A stretch of 64,000 bases of DNA, from positions 89,407,384-89,471,383 of the forward strand of contig CM043944.1 of NCBI GenBank assembly GCA_014529385.2. Reading direction: 5' to 3'. The position numbers and the translations under genes were made by a program. Shown here piece after piece: positions 26,293 through 36,453 of the stretch. Position 1 is the first letter of the stretch. Each line of letters opens with the position of its first letter. The notes beneath the pieces are model-generated. The model was not told where the DNA came from. It saw nothing but the letters and a program-made list of their open reading frames with translations, and ran no database searches. The DNA comes from Adiantum capillus-veneris. Its lineage: Eukaryota; Streptophyta; Polypodiopsida; Polypodiales; Pteridaceae.

Positions 26293-27231
26293 GTGCAAAT
26301 GGTCCAGCTGTCAAAAGTTGAAGAAGATGCACTGAAGGAAAAGATCACCTTAGAGGTGGACGAGCAGTGGAAGGCCGCTATGGATTGGGAGTTGAGAGTT
26401 TTACACTCTGTCAACGTCACTCAGCTCACTCCCAATCAAATCAACGCTCAATGGCACCAGCTATCTCTGACATACCCTCTCATCAAGGTAGAACTCTTAC
26501 AAGTAAAAGAAAGGCTGTACAAGGATATGCAAGAAGATGGCACAGATAAAGACCACCAGAAGTGGAGGTTAAGCTGGCTAAACAAGAATCCGAGGTACCT
26601 GATTCTGTTCACAAGAGCACCTGCAGCCTTACAGAAAGATCCAACATTCTGTCCTGTACCCAGAGTAAGGACATGGCAAGTGCATGAAGCACTGCAAAAG
26701 AAAAGGCCAACACGGTTCAATTTCCCTAGGCTGCCAGCTCCAAAGAGAGGCCAAGCGACGGAAGAATACATGGTGAAAACCCTAATGGGTGCCATGACAT
26801 TCTTCAAGAGTCTGCCAAATCTCTCCTGTGCAATGCTATATAAGATTTGCAGGATACTACTCACATGCATATAGGTTTTCAATGAGCTTGAGTAGACAAG
26901 AGCCCCATGGATCTCATTTTTAGAAGGGAACAAAGGCTTATGCTACGATCTAAGTGGGAAACCTTCAGAAGAAATCCTTTACGGATTCTATGCCAGATGC
27001 ATGTTCCTGCCATCGCATAATATGCTAGCCTTTGAAGAAGCATTCTACACTGGATTCTTCACCTGGCGAACGAAGATATTTGCGCCGGTGATAAGCAACC
27101 TCACATCCAAATTTGTAGGCTACTCGGCGATGGAACTGAAAAACCAAGTCACCATGCAATTTTTGCAAGTGCGTGACAAAGAACACAAAATCAGATACCA
27201 AAAAGCACTGAAAGACTACTTTAGCCCATAA
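26293..27231 (+). pseudogene. TE-B extra 3' ORF, C-terminal part
   Basis: The frame 26,293-26,874 (KVEEDALKEKITLEVDEQW, QINAQWHQLSLTYPL, RYLILFTRAPAAL) runs, with stops, into 27,001-27,231 (FFTWRTKIFAPVISNLTSKF, ending KDYFSP). A second copy of the last 440 bases lies at 28,208-28,687 and has about 36 extra bases near its end, so this copy carries a small deletion. The end lies close to the PPT. Function unknown. Confidence 0.5.
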
Positions 27232-27254
27232 AGTTGTGTCAAGGGACGACACAG

Positions 27255-27270
27255 GCGAGGAGGGGGGGAA
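27255..27270 (+). promoter_or_regulatory. TE-B polypurine tract
   Basis: GGCGAGGAGGGGGGGAA directly precedes the TGTTAGCA start of the LTR at 27,271; it would prime plus-strand DNA. Confidence 0.85.
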
Positions 27271-28145
27271 TGTTAGCAGCAAGCTAACACGGACACCATT
27301 TTTTGGAGTCTCCTTGTAAAACAATTATTATTTTGATAAATCAAGAATATTGTAACTCTTATTTTCTTGGTAAACTTTGTAATTAATGAGCCGGGACTAC
27401 AAGCTTCCAGATTGTATCAGCTAGTGAATTCCCAGCTTTGGTAGAACTCCAGATTATTAGTTTTGACCACTCAAAAACCTTGGCTGAGGTATAAAAGCCA
27501 ATTTTTGTAAGTTTTTTACAAGTTCTTTGGATAAGAAATACACAGCGTGAGCTAACGGCGCTCATTTCTCTCTTTCTCGTGCTTCCTACTCCCTCTCCAG
27601 TTGTCACATTGTGATTGTGTTCGTTGCATTGCAACCGCAGGTAAGAGCTCTACGCATTGACGTAAGCCATTGACAGTATTTCATAGCTTTTGGCGTCACC
27701 GACCCGAGGACCCGAGGCCTAATTTCATCATAACTAGGAATTTACACTTTTAAATAAAAAACTAAGCATAGGTGGGATATTGGAGCATCATTGCTAAGCA
27801 TATAGATCCATTCTGGGTCAAAAACAACTAGGTCAAAACTCCACTACTGTTAATAATCGCGATTTTGGAACTTGACCTAAAGTGTGCTTAGGTCTTTGGA
27901 TGTCATTTGCTGCTATAACGGATGTCATTTTCTTGCCGATGAGCGATTGGCTTTTGGTGATTTCAGTCACTTGAGTGTAGCTTGAGTTAGATGCGAGTTG
28001 TTAGTTGTTTTCCAAGAGATTGACAACCTCTTGTAGCCTCTATGCACTAGTCGAGTCACCTTCGTCCCATGGTTTGACAAATTAATCATGATTCTCGCCA
28101 ATACTACTATAAAATAGTATGGTGAGGTTAGACATGCGTCCCACA
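27271..28145 (+). repeat. TE-B LTR, second copy (875 bp)
   Basis: Matches the 5' LTR end to end (TGTTAGCA ... CCCACA) with substitutions and several indels, including a loss near 27,890. It is followed not by host DNA but by rearranged internal sequence, so it is not the outer boundary of the insertion. Confidence 0.88.
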
Positions 28146-28689
28146 TTTCACCATGTATTCTTCCGTCGCTTGGCCTCTCTCTGGACCTGGCAGCCTCGGG
28201 AAATTGAGCCATGACATTCTTCAAGAGTCTGCCAGATCTCTCCTGTGCAATGCTATATAAGATCTGCAGGATGCTACTCCCATGCATATAGGTTTTCAAT
28301 GAGCCTGAGCAGAGAGGAGCCCCATGGATCTCATTCTTAGAAGGGAACAAATGCTTATGCTATGATCTGAGTGGGCAACCTTCAGAAAAAATCCTTTACG
28401 GATTCTATGCCAGATGCATGTTCCTGCCATCGCATAATATGCTAGACTTTGAAGAAGCATTCTACATTGGATTCTTCACGTGGCGAACGAAGATATTTGC
28501 ACCGGTGATAAGCAACCTCACATCCAGATTTGTAGGCTACTTGACGGTGGAACTCGAAAACCAAGTCACCATGTAATTTTTGCAAGTGCCCGACAAAGAA
28601 CGCAAAATCAGATACCAAAAAGCACTAGAAGCAATGAAAGACCGTCTCACCTGCCGTCCTCAACCCGAAGACTACTTCAGTCCATAAAG
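28146..28689 (+). repeat. Rearranged TE-B internal segment (inverted piece then direct copy)
   Basis: 28,146-28,208 matches 26,716-26,778 in inverted orientation; 28,208-28,687 matches 26,790-27,232 in direct orientation with ~36 extra bases near the end (about 28,627-28,665). It then jumps into the middle of the LTR at about 28,690, skipping PPT and U3. This is a template-switch or recombination footprint. Confidence 0.8.
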
Positions 28690-28926
28690 CTGTGATGTAA
28701 CGTATGTGATTTGCTTGCCGATGAGTGATTGGCTTTTGGTGATTTCAGTCACTTGAGTGTAGCTTGAGTTAGATGCGAGTTGTTAGTTGTTTTCCAAGAG
28801 ATTGACAACCTCTTGTACCTATATGCACTAGTCGAGTCAGCTTCGTCCCATGATTTGACAAATTAATCGTGGTTCTCGCTAATACTGCAATAAGATAGGA
28901 TGGTGAAGTTAGACATGCGTCCCACA
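28690..28926 (+). repeat. TE-B partial 3' LTR at the insertion edge
   Basis: Matches the last ~240 bases of the LTR and ends in CCCACA, followed at once by CCAAA (28,927-28,931), the right-hand target duplication. Confidence 0.85.
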
Positions 28927-30752
28927 CCAAAGAACAGAAACCATCCAAGATAAGATAGAGTCCTTACTTGCATCCATCCAAACAAGACAACAATTCAGTT
29001 AGCGGTGGATGTGTTTTACAGGTATCAATGAACCATATCAGTTGTTATGCATATCCATCCTAAAGAATTTATTTTCTTTAAACAAGCTAGATCATTAGTA
29101 GAACTTTTGTGTTTGCAGTGTTTACTTATTACTTCCAATCTGAGTGGTAAATTCCACCTTCTAATCAAAGTGGTATAGTCCACCAAGAATCCAAACATCA
29201 TGAAGTTTAAAAAAAAAACATTATAATAATAAGGTTTAATTGTTATTTAGAGCAAGGAAATTTCTTTCTAAGTATAGAACTCATGTTGTAATGAAGTCTA
29301 ATGTAATAATAATCAAATTAGACATCCACTAATGGCTAGCCAAAAAATAGAGGCATACCTCGTCCAAAAAAGATTGTAAATGCCATATTGATTAGGTCAT
29401 TCAAAGTAAGCCCCGTAACATTTTCCGACCCCAGTACTCAGGTCCGAGAAAATGCAACAGCTTAGCAATATCTCCATTCGACAGGTTTCTCTAAGTACTA
29501 AAAGGGTGGTAGATAACATGCAATATAGTACTACTAGCGGCAAGAATAGTAAGAATCCATCTTTTTAACGAGGTACATCATAAAAAGAGCCATAGTTTGG
29601 TTCTCCATATGCCAAACCCAAAAGTAGCTGCCATATACTTACCTTCAAAAGTAGCAGAACAATGATCATATTACACCAGCCATTAGCATCCCCCTTAAAA
29701 AAGAAAGGTTATGTCGGCTATGTTTGTTAAATGTGCAAGATATCAATCTTTTCCCATATTGCATAGTAACTCAAGGTACCAGACGATTTGAATGCAATGA
29801 AGTCAAAGAATAACCCCCTTTTTCCATGACCAAACCAGTTAAAAGAGAAAAAAAAACTTTAGTCAGCAGTCGCAAAGACCTGCAGCGGCTTGAACAAAGC
29901 CAAAAATACATAGTCGAGAGATGCCAATTTGCGCATAGTTTTAACTCAAAAAACTAGTCGACACAAAACCCCAACAGTCTACTTCTTAAAGCAAAAAATC
30001 ATCATACATTTAAACTTTTAAGGGCAAACAACATAATGTACAAGAGCCTTGGTGTATCAACTGTCAAAAAAACCAGTGATGTCTGCAATTAAAAAACCAC
30101 AATGCATTTGACGACCCCATTTCTAATCATGCTAATCAATAAAATGGCAGGGTGTTTCTAACTGCTTTTTTAAAAAACCAGAGTCGGAAGTAAGGCAAGT
30201 AAAGGGCCAGAAAAAGCACCTGAGAAGTTTGAGTAGTGAGCTCCATAGCTCAGTTCGTGAAGCAGGCAATAACAACACGCAACAAAACCAATCAAAGGCT
30301 AAGTGAGGGGCAAGGTGCACCCTCACCTTGTTTAAATAGGTTGATTTGCATGCATTGTGAACTTGCATAATGAGTGGACCAAGCCGCCCTCCATTGTGTG
30401 AAATCATCAAGCGGCATGCAGATACCCTCGCCAGGGGAGATCCATAGCCAGAGAGAAGAAGAGGTCGCCTTCTCAGTGTAATGAGAACATGGAGTTATTC
30501 ACGCTCGATACTTAAGAAGAAGTGTACACGTTTATTTATGCAAGGGCCAGGTCCCATTATAAGGCATGTTTTTAAGCAGTAAAATAATATCCTATTACAT
30601 CAATGTGGGGGCGGGGGGTTGGGTGGTGTTTTGTGGTGGGTGGTTGGTGTGCTGTGGTGTGTTAGGGGGTGGGTGTGTGTGGGGGGGGGGAATGTGTATG
30701 GGGGGGGGGGGGGGGGGGGGGAATAAATTGTATTCAGAATACATATAGTACC

Positions 30753-30755
<3 letters not shown>
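28927..30755 (+). repeat. Duplicated unit A, right part
   Basis: Continues unit A after the retrotransposon; it matches 32,850-34,652 over its whole length, including a G-rich stretch and a terminal (TG)n. Short frames exist on the minus strand (for example 30,410-30,132) and are shared with unit B, but they do not resemble a known protein and are not clearly coding. Confidence 0.85.
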
Positions 30756-30839
<84 letters not shown>

Positions 30840-30848
30840 TGTGTGTGT
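30605..30848. repeat. G-rich tract and (TG)n microsatellite
   Basis: Interrupted poly-G (30,605-30,721) then about 35 TG units (30,756-30,831) with a short GT continuation. The corresponding place in unit B has a pure poly-G of ~39 and (TG)n-(AG)n. Confidence 0.95.
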
Positions 30849-30871
30849 ATGTACCCGCCCTATCCCAGGCA

Positions 30872-30920
30872 CCATACACAATGGGTCGGTAGTAGGCCCA
30901 TTGTGTATGGGCCTACTACC
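30872..30920. repeat. Two overlapping perfect inverted repeats
   Basis: CCATACACAATGGG (30,872-30,885) pairs with 30,897-30,910, and GGTAGTAGGCCCA (30,888-30,900) pairs with 30,908-30,920. The two hairpins share bases and cannot form together. This sits just outside the (TG)n of unit A. Confidence 0.9.
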
Positions 30921-31026
30921 TTATAAGAGAAAAGAGATTCTCTTTTTTTTAAATTGTAACCCCGGCTAGTTATGATGGGTGAGAGCCTGTATGATAATGT
31001 TACATATTTGATTCCGATTAAAGCAT

Positions 31027-31922
31027 TTAGTGCTGAGTAACCAAGCATTCATAAATGTTTAGAAATTTTATTGGAAATAGTTTGAGGTGTATTACTAATA
31101 TAACAGAATTCCATATCAAATACCCGAATACGAGCGACTTTCCAAGCCAGGTATTTGGAAATAATAGTGGGACAATTAGAGCTTTTGTCAAGCCCGACAA
31201 CAAAACATTTATCACAGATTCTTTGGAAATCAATAGCTAGTTGAGAAAAGTAAGCCAAGAGTCTTCAGATGATAACCAATTTTTAGGAAGGTGTGAATTG
31301 TTTTGAAGGAAGCATTCCTTCACTACTTCCCTTAAGTCCGGTAGGACTGTCATCTCCAGTCGGAGAGCACTAAGAAGGTCAGTGAGATAGCTTAGTATAG
31401 CTGATAAGGCAAGGTAAGGGTTTTTTGGAAAGTTAGGTATATGATTGAGCCCTTTGGCCAAAAATTTACGTATCTTAGCATTATCAATGATGCTAAGATC
31501 ATAAGTGCGAACATGGTTACCAAAATCCTCAAAATTTCTGCAAAATGAGGTAAACTCAACATGTACAATGAGGGACAAAGTCAAGCCAAAGAAAGTCATT
31601 ATTATAGATCAAATTTTTTATGGGATGATGATATCTCCTTCCTATGAGAATATTGTCGAGCATCTTGTGATTACCAAAAAATAGATCAAAACACTCACAG
31701 AAAAACTTTTTGGTTGAATCCAATCAAGGAGTACATTGTGAAAGAGACAGTGTATGTAGATGAAACCATATTCCGGATCTTCTTTGATGAGAGTTTACGG
31801 TCCTTAAGGTAAAGCTTAATCTGTTTGAGAATCTTTGCAATATTCTCAGGGTTGTGATTAGTCCTCATGCGGGCTTTCATTCTATAAGGTGAGCAGTCCT
31901 GAAAAGGGAACAGAGTCAACAT
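31027..31922 (-). pseudogene. Probable Penelope-like element fragment, RT N-terminal region
   Basis: Minus-strand frames give, in order: a charged segment with LKQIKLYLKDRKLSSKK (31,922-31,695); IDNAKIRKFLAKGLNHIPN (31,599-31,237); and CDKCFVVGLDKSSNCPTII followed by SKYL (31,258-31,049). The 'LxKGLxxIP' block followed about 90 residues later by 'FVV..DK..N....I.KYL' is the arrangement at the start of the Penelope-like RT. The downstream catalytic motifs are missing; the sequence ends in the (TG)n region. Frameshifts are present. Dryad Penelope-like elements are known from conifers. The call rests on remembered motif patterns, so confidence is moderate. Confidence 0.5.
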
Positions 31923-32635
31923 AAATATAAGTAAAGCGCAGTAATTGTAATGTTTTTTTGGGCCTGCAAACCTTCAACCGGCAAAGTCAAAGACTATAGT
32001 AGCCGTGAGCACCATTAGGAAAATTTTGAACTCATTTTTGGGCCTTTTAAGATTGCCACATCATCAAAGTTGTACAAAAGAAAGCAACCCGGTAGACCCC
32101 TCTAAATATTGCTTAGAACCCCATGATATGACCTATCATTGGAAAGTTCTTGAAAAATGGATTCTAAAGAGCCAAGGTCTGAAAAGTTTGGACGACTTCT
32201 ATGAAAGTTATGCCATTTTTTTCAATCAGCCATGTTTTGTTACCGTTACGGTAATCTACAATCACCTTTTTCTAGATCTACATGAAGGCAATGTTCGATA
32301 CATGCATTCTATATATCAATAGATAGCATTTGAAGAGTAGATTCTAAATATCCAACCTCCGACAAGTTTGGATCTTATTTGCAAAAAATTTACTGATCCC
32401 CACTTTTTGAAAGCTATGTCACATCAACAATTCTTACAAGGCCCATTTTTTAGTCCAAACTTTTCCTAATGGGAACCGGAAAAAGAGTCTAAAAGGGACC
32501 ACCTAACACCAGCCAACCGGTCAAGGGATTACAAAATGTGGGTCCAATTTAGAACTCAATTTCAAAGAAAATTTCCAAAGCTAGCATCCCTGTTTCCCTC
32601 AAAAAAGGAAAACCTTATGAATATGATGTGTGTGT
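31923..32635. other. No gene recognised
   Basis: A/T-rich sequence between the Penelope-like fragment and duplicated unit B. Two diverged stretches (around 32,160-32,230 and 32,335-32,400) share phrases such as TTCTAAA..CCAA and AAGTTTGGA, but no element or gene is evident. Confidence 0.5.
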
Positions 32636-34516
32636 AGATGTTAAATCTTAATAAATAAGACATAATTGAATTTTTACATTCCAAAAACAGTTGGCCATGG
32701 AATCAAGGAACAGATATGTACAAAAACAACTCAGTACTAGAATTATTTAAGTACAATGTTTGTAGGAAAGAGATCCCCTTTCAGTATGCAAATAGTAAAA
32801 GAACATCCCAAGTCATTAGTGAGTGTTCCATTCAAAGTACGGTAGCTTGCCAAAGAAAAGAAACCATCCAAGATAAGATAGAGTCCTTACATGCATCCAT
32901 CCAAACAAGACAACAATTCAGTTAGCCTTGGATGTGTTTTACAGGTATCAATGGACCATATCAGTTGTATCCATGTCCATCTTAAAGAATTTATTTTCTT
33001 TAAACAAGCTAGGTCATTAGTAAAACTTTTATTATGTTTGAAGTCTTTACTTATTACTTCCAATCTGAGTGGTAAATTCCACCTTCTAATCAGAGTGGTA
33101 GAGTCCACCAAGAATCCAAACATCATGAGTTTTTTTAAAAAAACATTATAATAATGAGGTTTAATTGTTATTTAGAGCAAGGAAATTTCCTTCTAATTAT
33201 AGAACTGATGTTGTAATGAAGTCCAATGTAATTTTAATCAAATTAGACATCCACTAATGGCTAGCCAAAAAGTAGAGGCCTAGCTCGTCCAAAAAAGATT
33301 GTAAATGCCATATTGATTAGGTCATTCAAAGTAAGGCCCGTAACATTTTCCGACCCCAGTACTTAGGTTCGAGAAAATGCAACAACTTAGCAATATTTCC
33401 ATTCAACAAGTTTCTCTAAGTACCAAAACGGTGGCAGATAACATGCAATATAGTACTATCAGCGGCAAGAATAGTAAGAATCCATCTTTTAAATGAGGTA
33501 CATCATAAAAAGAGCCATAGTTTGGTAACTTTCCATATTCCAAACTCAAAAGTAGCTGCCATATACTTACCTTCAGAAGTAGCAGAACAATGACCATATT
33601 ACACCAGCCATTAGCATCCCCCTTAAAAAAGAAAGGTTATGCCCGGCTATGTTGGTTAAATGTGCAAGATATCAATCTTTTCCCATACTACATAGTATCT
33701 CAAGGTACCAGACGATTTGAATGCAACAAAGTCAAAGAATAACCCCCTGTTTCCATGAGCAAACCAGTTTAAAGCGAAAAAACCAGTTTAGTCAGTAGTC
33801 GCAAAGACCTGCAGCGGCTTGAACAAAGCCAAAAATACATAGTTGAGAGATGCCAGTTTGCGTACACTTTTAACTCAGAAAACCAGTCGACAAAAAACCC
33901 CAACAGTCAACTTCTTTAAGCAACAAATCATATATTTAAAGTTTTAAGGGAAAATAGTATAATGTACAAGAGCCCTCGTATATCAATTGTCGAAAAAACC
34001 AGTCATGTCTGCAAGTAAAAAACCACAATGCATTTGACGACCCCATTTCTAATCATGCTAATCAACAAAATGACAGGGTGCTGCTAACTGTTTTTTTCTT
34101 AAAACCAGAACTGGTAGTGAGGCAAGTAAAGGCCAGAAAAAGCACTTGATAAGTTTGAGTAGTGAGCTCCATATCTCAGTTCATGAAGCACGCAGTAACA
34201 ACACACAACAAAACCAATAAAAGACTAAGTGAGGGGCAAGGTTCGCCCTCACCTTGTTTAAATAGGTTGAGCTGCACGCGTTCTGAGATTGCATAATGAG
34301 TGGGCCAAGACGCCCTCCATTGTGTGAAATCATCAAGTGGCAGGCAGATACCCTCGCTAGGGGAGATGCATAAGGCTTCCTTCTCAATGTAATGAGAACA
34401 GGGAGTTATTCAGGCTCGATACTCAGAAGAAGTGTACACGTTTATTTATGCAAGGGACAGGTCCCATTATAAGGCATGCTTTTAAGCAGTACAATAATAT
34501 CCTATTACATCAATGT

Positions 34517-34557
<41 letters not shown>

Positions 34558-34650
34558 TGGGTGGGTTTTGGTGGTGGTGGGTGGGTGTGTGTGTGTGGGG
34601 AATGTGTATGGGGGGGGGAAATAAATTGGATTTAGAATACATATAGTACC

Positions 34651-34653
<3 letters not shown>
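32636..34653 (+). repeat. Duplicated unit B (unoccupied allele of the TE-B target)
   Basis: Full-length copy of the unit that TE-B interrupts at 13,893. The target reads TTGCCAAAGAAAAG at 32,848-32,861, uninterrupted. The unit starts after a short TG run and ends in poly-G (34,517-34,555) and (TG)n. Minus-strand frames at 34,387-34,181 and 33,597-33,403 parallel those of unit A but match nothing I know. It could be a non-autonomous repeat or part of a larger element. Confidence 0.85.

Positions 34654-34735
<82 letters not shown>
34517..34735. repeat. Poly-G, (TG)n and (AG)n microsatellites
   Basis: G tract 34,517-34,555, then TG-rich sequence, (TG)n 34,653-34,688 and (AG)n 34,689-34,734. Confidence 0.95.
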
Positions 34736-34737
<2 letters not shown>

Positions 34738-35293
34738 ACTAAGCTCTCCTTGGCTAGAGAGAGGGTGAAAGGGTTCTCACATAGTGACACTAGAGCAAGA
34801 GGAGATGGAGAATAAGCATTGGTTTTACTATAAAAAATCAGCAAAGTGACCATCGACGGAATCCACAATTAAGAATCAAAAATCAAAAATCTACATCGAC
34901 ATCTACAAAATCAAGAATCAACAAAACTGGGAATTGATGTAATTAGGAAAGTTTAATCCGACAAATCCAAGGCAAAAGGCGTGCAAGCCCAAGGCAGAAG
35001 TGAACCTCAATAGACGACAAAGGCGGACGACAGAGGCAACTCCAACAACTCTCGGCTATTTTTGAAGGTTTTTACGTTATATTTCTTTGAGCTTTGTTGG
35101 TGCTCTAGCCTTCGGGTTGACGTATAGCTCAAAGATGAATCTTGAAACTCGTAGGTGGGATTGCACTAAACCTAGGCTTTTTTGAGCACTTAAAGGCAAA
35201 TTAAATTTTTGAGAGAGATCTCAAAATTTTGTAAGGGAAGTTACAATAAATCCAGTGGAGGCACAATGCTTTCTCCTAAAAAGCTCGAAAATA
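34736..35293. other. No gene recognised; dispersed repeat similarity
   Basis: Part of this stretch (about 35,130-35,260: AACTCGTAGGTGGGATT, ACTAAACCTAGG, GAGAGAGATCTCAAAATTT) resembles 51,390-51,560. No ORF or element end is visible. Confidence 0.5.
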
Positions 35294-35558
35294 TTTTTTT
35301 TTGCATAACTCACAATTGTGAGTAGATTATATTAACATAGACAAAAAAAAAATACGTTTCTTCCATGCTCATGTCATCACTCATGAGGAGTGATGACAAC
35401 TTCAAAGGGTTATAGTTACATTGGCTGACAGGGGAGCCACCCCATGACAAGGGATGAGCCCTCACCTTTACCCATCCAAGTCAGTCATTGCACCCAAGGC
35501 ATGTTCCACTCATCAAAGTCGAACTGTTTTCCAGTGGCAAGGATTGCCTCCTTGATTT
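35294..35558 (-). mobile_element. LINE 3'-end fragment
   Basis: Starts with poly-T (poly-A on the minus strand) and the perfect hairpin ACTCACAATTGTGAGT (35,308-35,323), then sequence with GGGAGCCACC like other LINE 3' regions here. It is interrupted at 35,559 by the chromovirus LTR. Confidence 0.6.
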
Positions 35559-35637
35559 TGTAAGAGAATATGGCTAATACATAGATTGTAGCAAAATTAA
35601 AGTAGCAATAGTGAGCATTTTATTAAGAGAATTTTTA
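35559..35637 (-). repeat. Chromovirus 3' LTR, distal piece
   Basis: Matches the first ~80 bases of 49,998-50,076 (TGTAA.GGAA.ATGGCTAATA...TTAAGAGAATT). Its last 15 bases (35,623-35,637) are one copy of the LINE target duplication. Confidence 0.8.
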
Positions 35638-35865
35638 TTATTTTCTGCAAAACTCACATAGTGAGTTAATTATATTGAATAGCCCAAAAAATTACAAGGT
35701 CTTTGTCATGCTCTTGTTGAGCCATGACATCATCCAAGGACTATAATTACATCGGTTATGAGGGCAGCTACCCCCACCAACCCGCCGCCTCCTCCTCGAT
35801 ACACAGGGTCCATAAAGTTGTCCTTTTGAGATCTTTCATTTATCGATGGCCAAGGTTTTCCCCCG

Positions 35866-36431
35866 TGTTAACCCTCACGGCACACGGAAACCCTATGATC
35901 TATAAACGTTGTATTATTTAGAGTCAGGTACCGGGCTTGTCGGACCAATAAGGAAAGGTAGAGTGATCGTCGATGAGAGGCGCACTTTAACTTGGACATT
36001 CAAGGGATTAGTTGGTTAAGCATGGGCGCCCAAGTGTGAATGGGGTGAGCTCCTATAAAAGCCAACTAAACCTAATTTTTACTCATTCTCTCATTTGTGC
36101 AATTGAAGAGTGCTCTTGCTCCATCTCCATCTTCTTCTTCTTCACCTCCTTGTGTGTGTGTGTGTGAGAGAGAGAGAGAGGGAGAGTGTGTGTGCGATCG
36201 AGCATTACGAAGGCACGACGGCGGCGAAGCGGTTGAGCGCGGCACGACTGCAGCTTCTTCTTCATCGCGGCGAGGAATCCACCACGAAGGCGAGCGTAGA
36301 GCGGTGAGTGACACACCCTTTGTTTTCTTGAGCTTGCTAGTTTAGGCTTGTTGTGTGCTTGGAGCCGTTTGTGGCTCGCATACGGTGTATTGGCAAGTCC
36401 CTTGCTTCGACAGTGCGGCAAGGAGCGCACA
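35866..36431 (+). repeat. TE-C 5' LTR
   Basis: TGTTAACC ... GCGCACA. It contains a TATA box at 36,054-36,060, a TG/AG microsatellite at 36,151-36,180, and a CTTCTTCTTC run in the probable 5' transcribed part. It is the same length as the 3' LTR. Confidence 0.95.
36054..36060 (+). promoter_or_regulatory. TE-C LTR TATA box
   Basis: TATAAAA about 190 bases from the LTR start; also at 44,434-44,440 in the 3' LTR. The flank TATAAAAGCCAA resembles that of the TE-B LTR. Confidence 0.75.
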
Positions 36432-36435
36432 TTTT

Positions 36436-36453
36436 TGGCGCCGTTGCCGGGGA
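36436..36453 (+). promoter_or_regulatory. TE-C primer binding site (tRNA-Asp)
   Basis: TGGCGCCGTTGCCGGGGA, four bases after the LTR. It is the exact complement of the 3' end of plant tRNA-Asp including CCA, the PBS known from Athila-type elements. Confidence 0.9.

Larger units (their letters stand above)
13893..28926 (+). mobile_element. TE-B: Ty3-type (Tat/Athila-like) LTR retrotransposon, degraded
   Basis: A ~15-kb insertion bounded by 5-bp target duplications (CCGAA at 13,888, CCAAA at 28,927; the unoccupied paralogue reads CCAAA at 32,850). Order: 5' LTR, tRNA-Asp-type PBS, long leader with palindromes, gag, protease, RT, RNase H, zinc-binding domains, integrase, extra 3' ORF region, PPT, LTR. 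An extra rearranged piece and a partial LTR lie beyond the LTR at 27,271-28,145. Domain order RT-RNase H-integrase is Ty3. The LTRs have diverged and every ORF is broken, so the copy is old and inactive. Confidence 0.9.

Noticed and set aside
24156-27231. Retroviral-type envelope gene in TE-B
   Set aside because: The position fits, but no signal peptide, transmembrane stretch or cysteine pattern is visible; the content is charged and coiled-coil.
30566-30969. Gly-rich and Cys-Val frames across the G-rich/(TG)n tract
   Set aside because: Low-complexity sequence without a conserved start or homologue; unit B does not keep the frame.
13676-34653. Units A and B as LTRs of one large element
   Set aside because: They lack TG...CA ends, PBS and PPT, and TE-B clearly inserted into unit A later with its own target duplication. 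A pseudo-LTR role for the Penelope-like element is kept only as a hypothesis.
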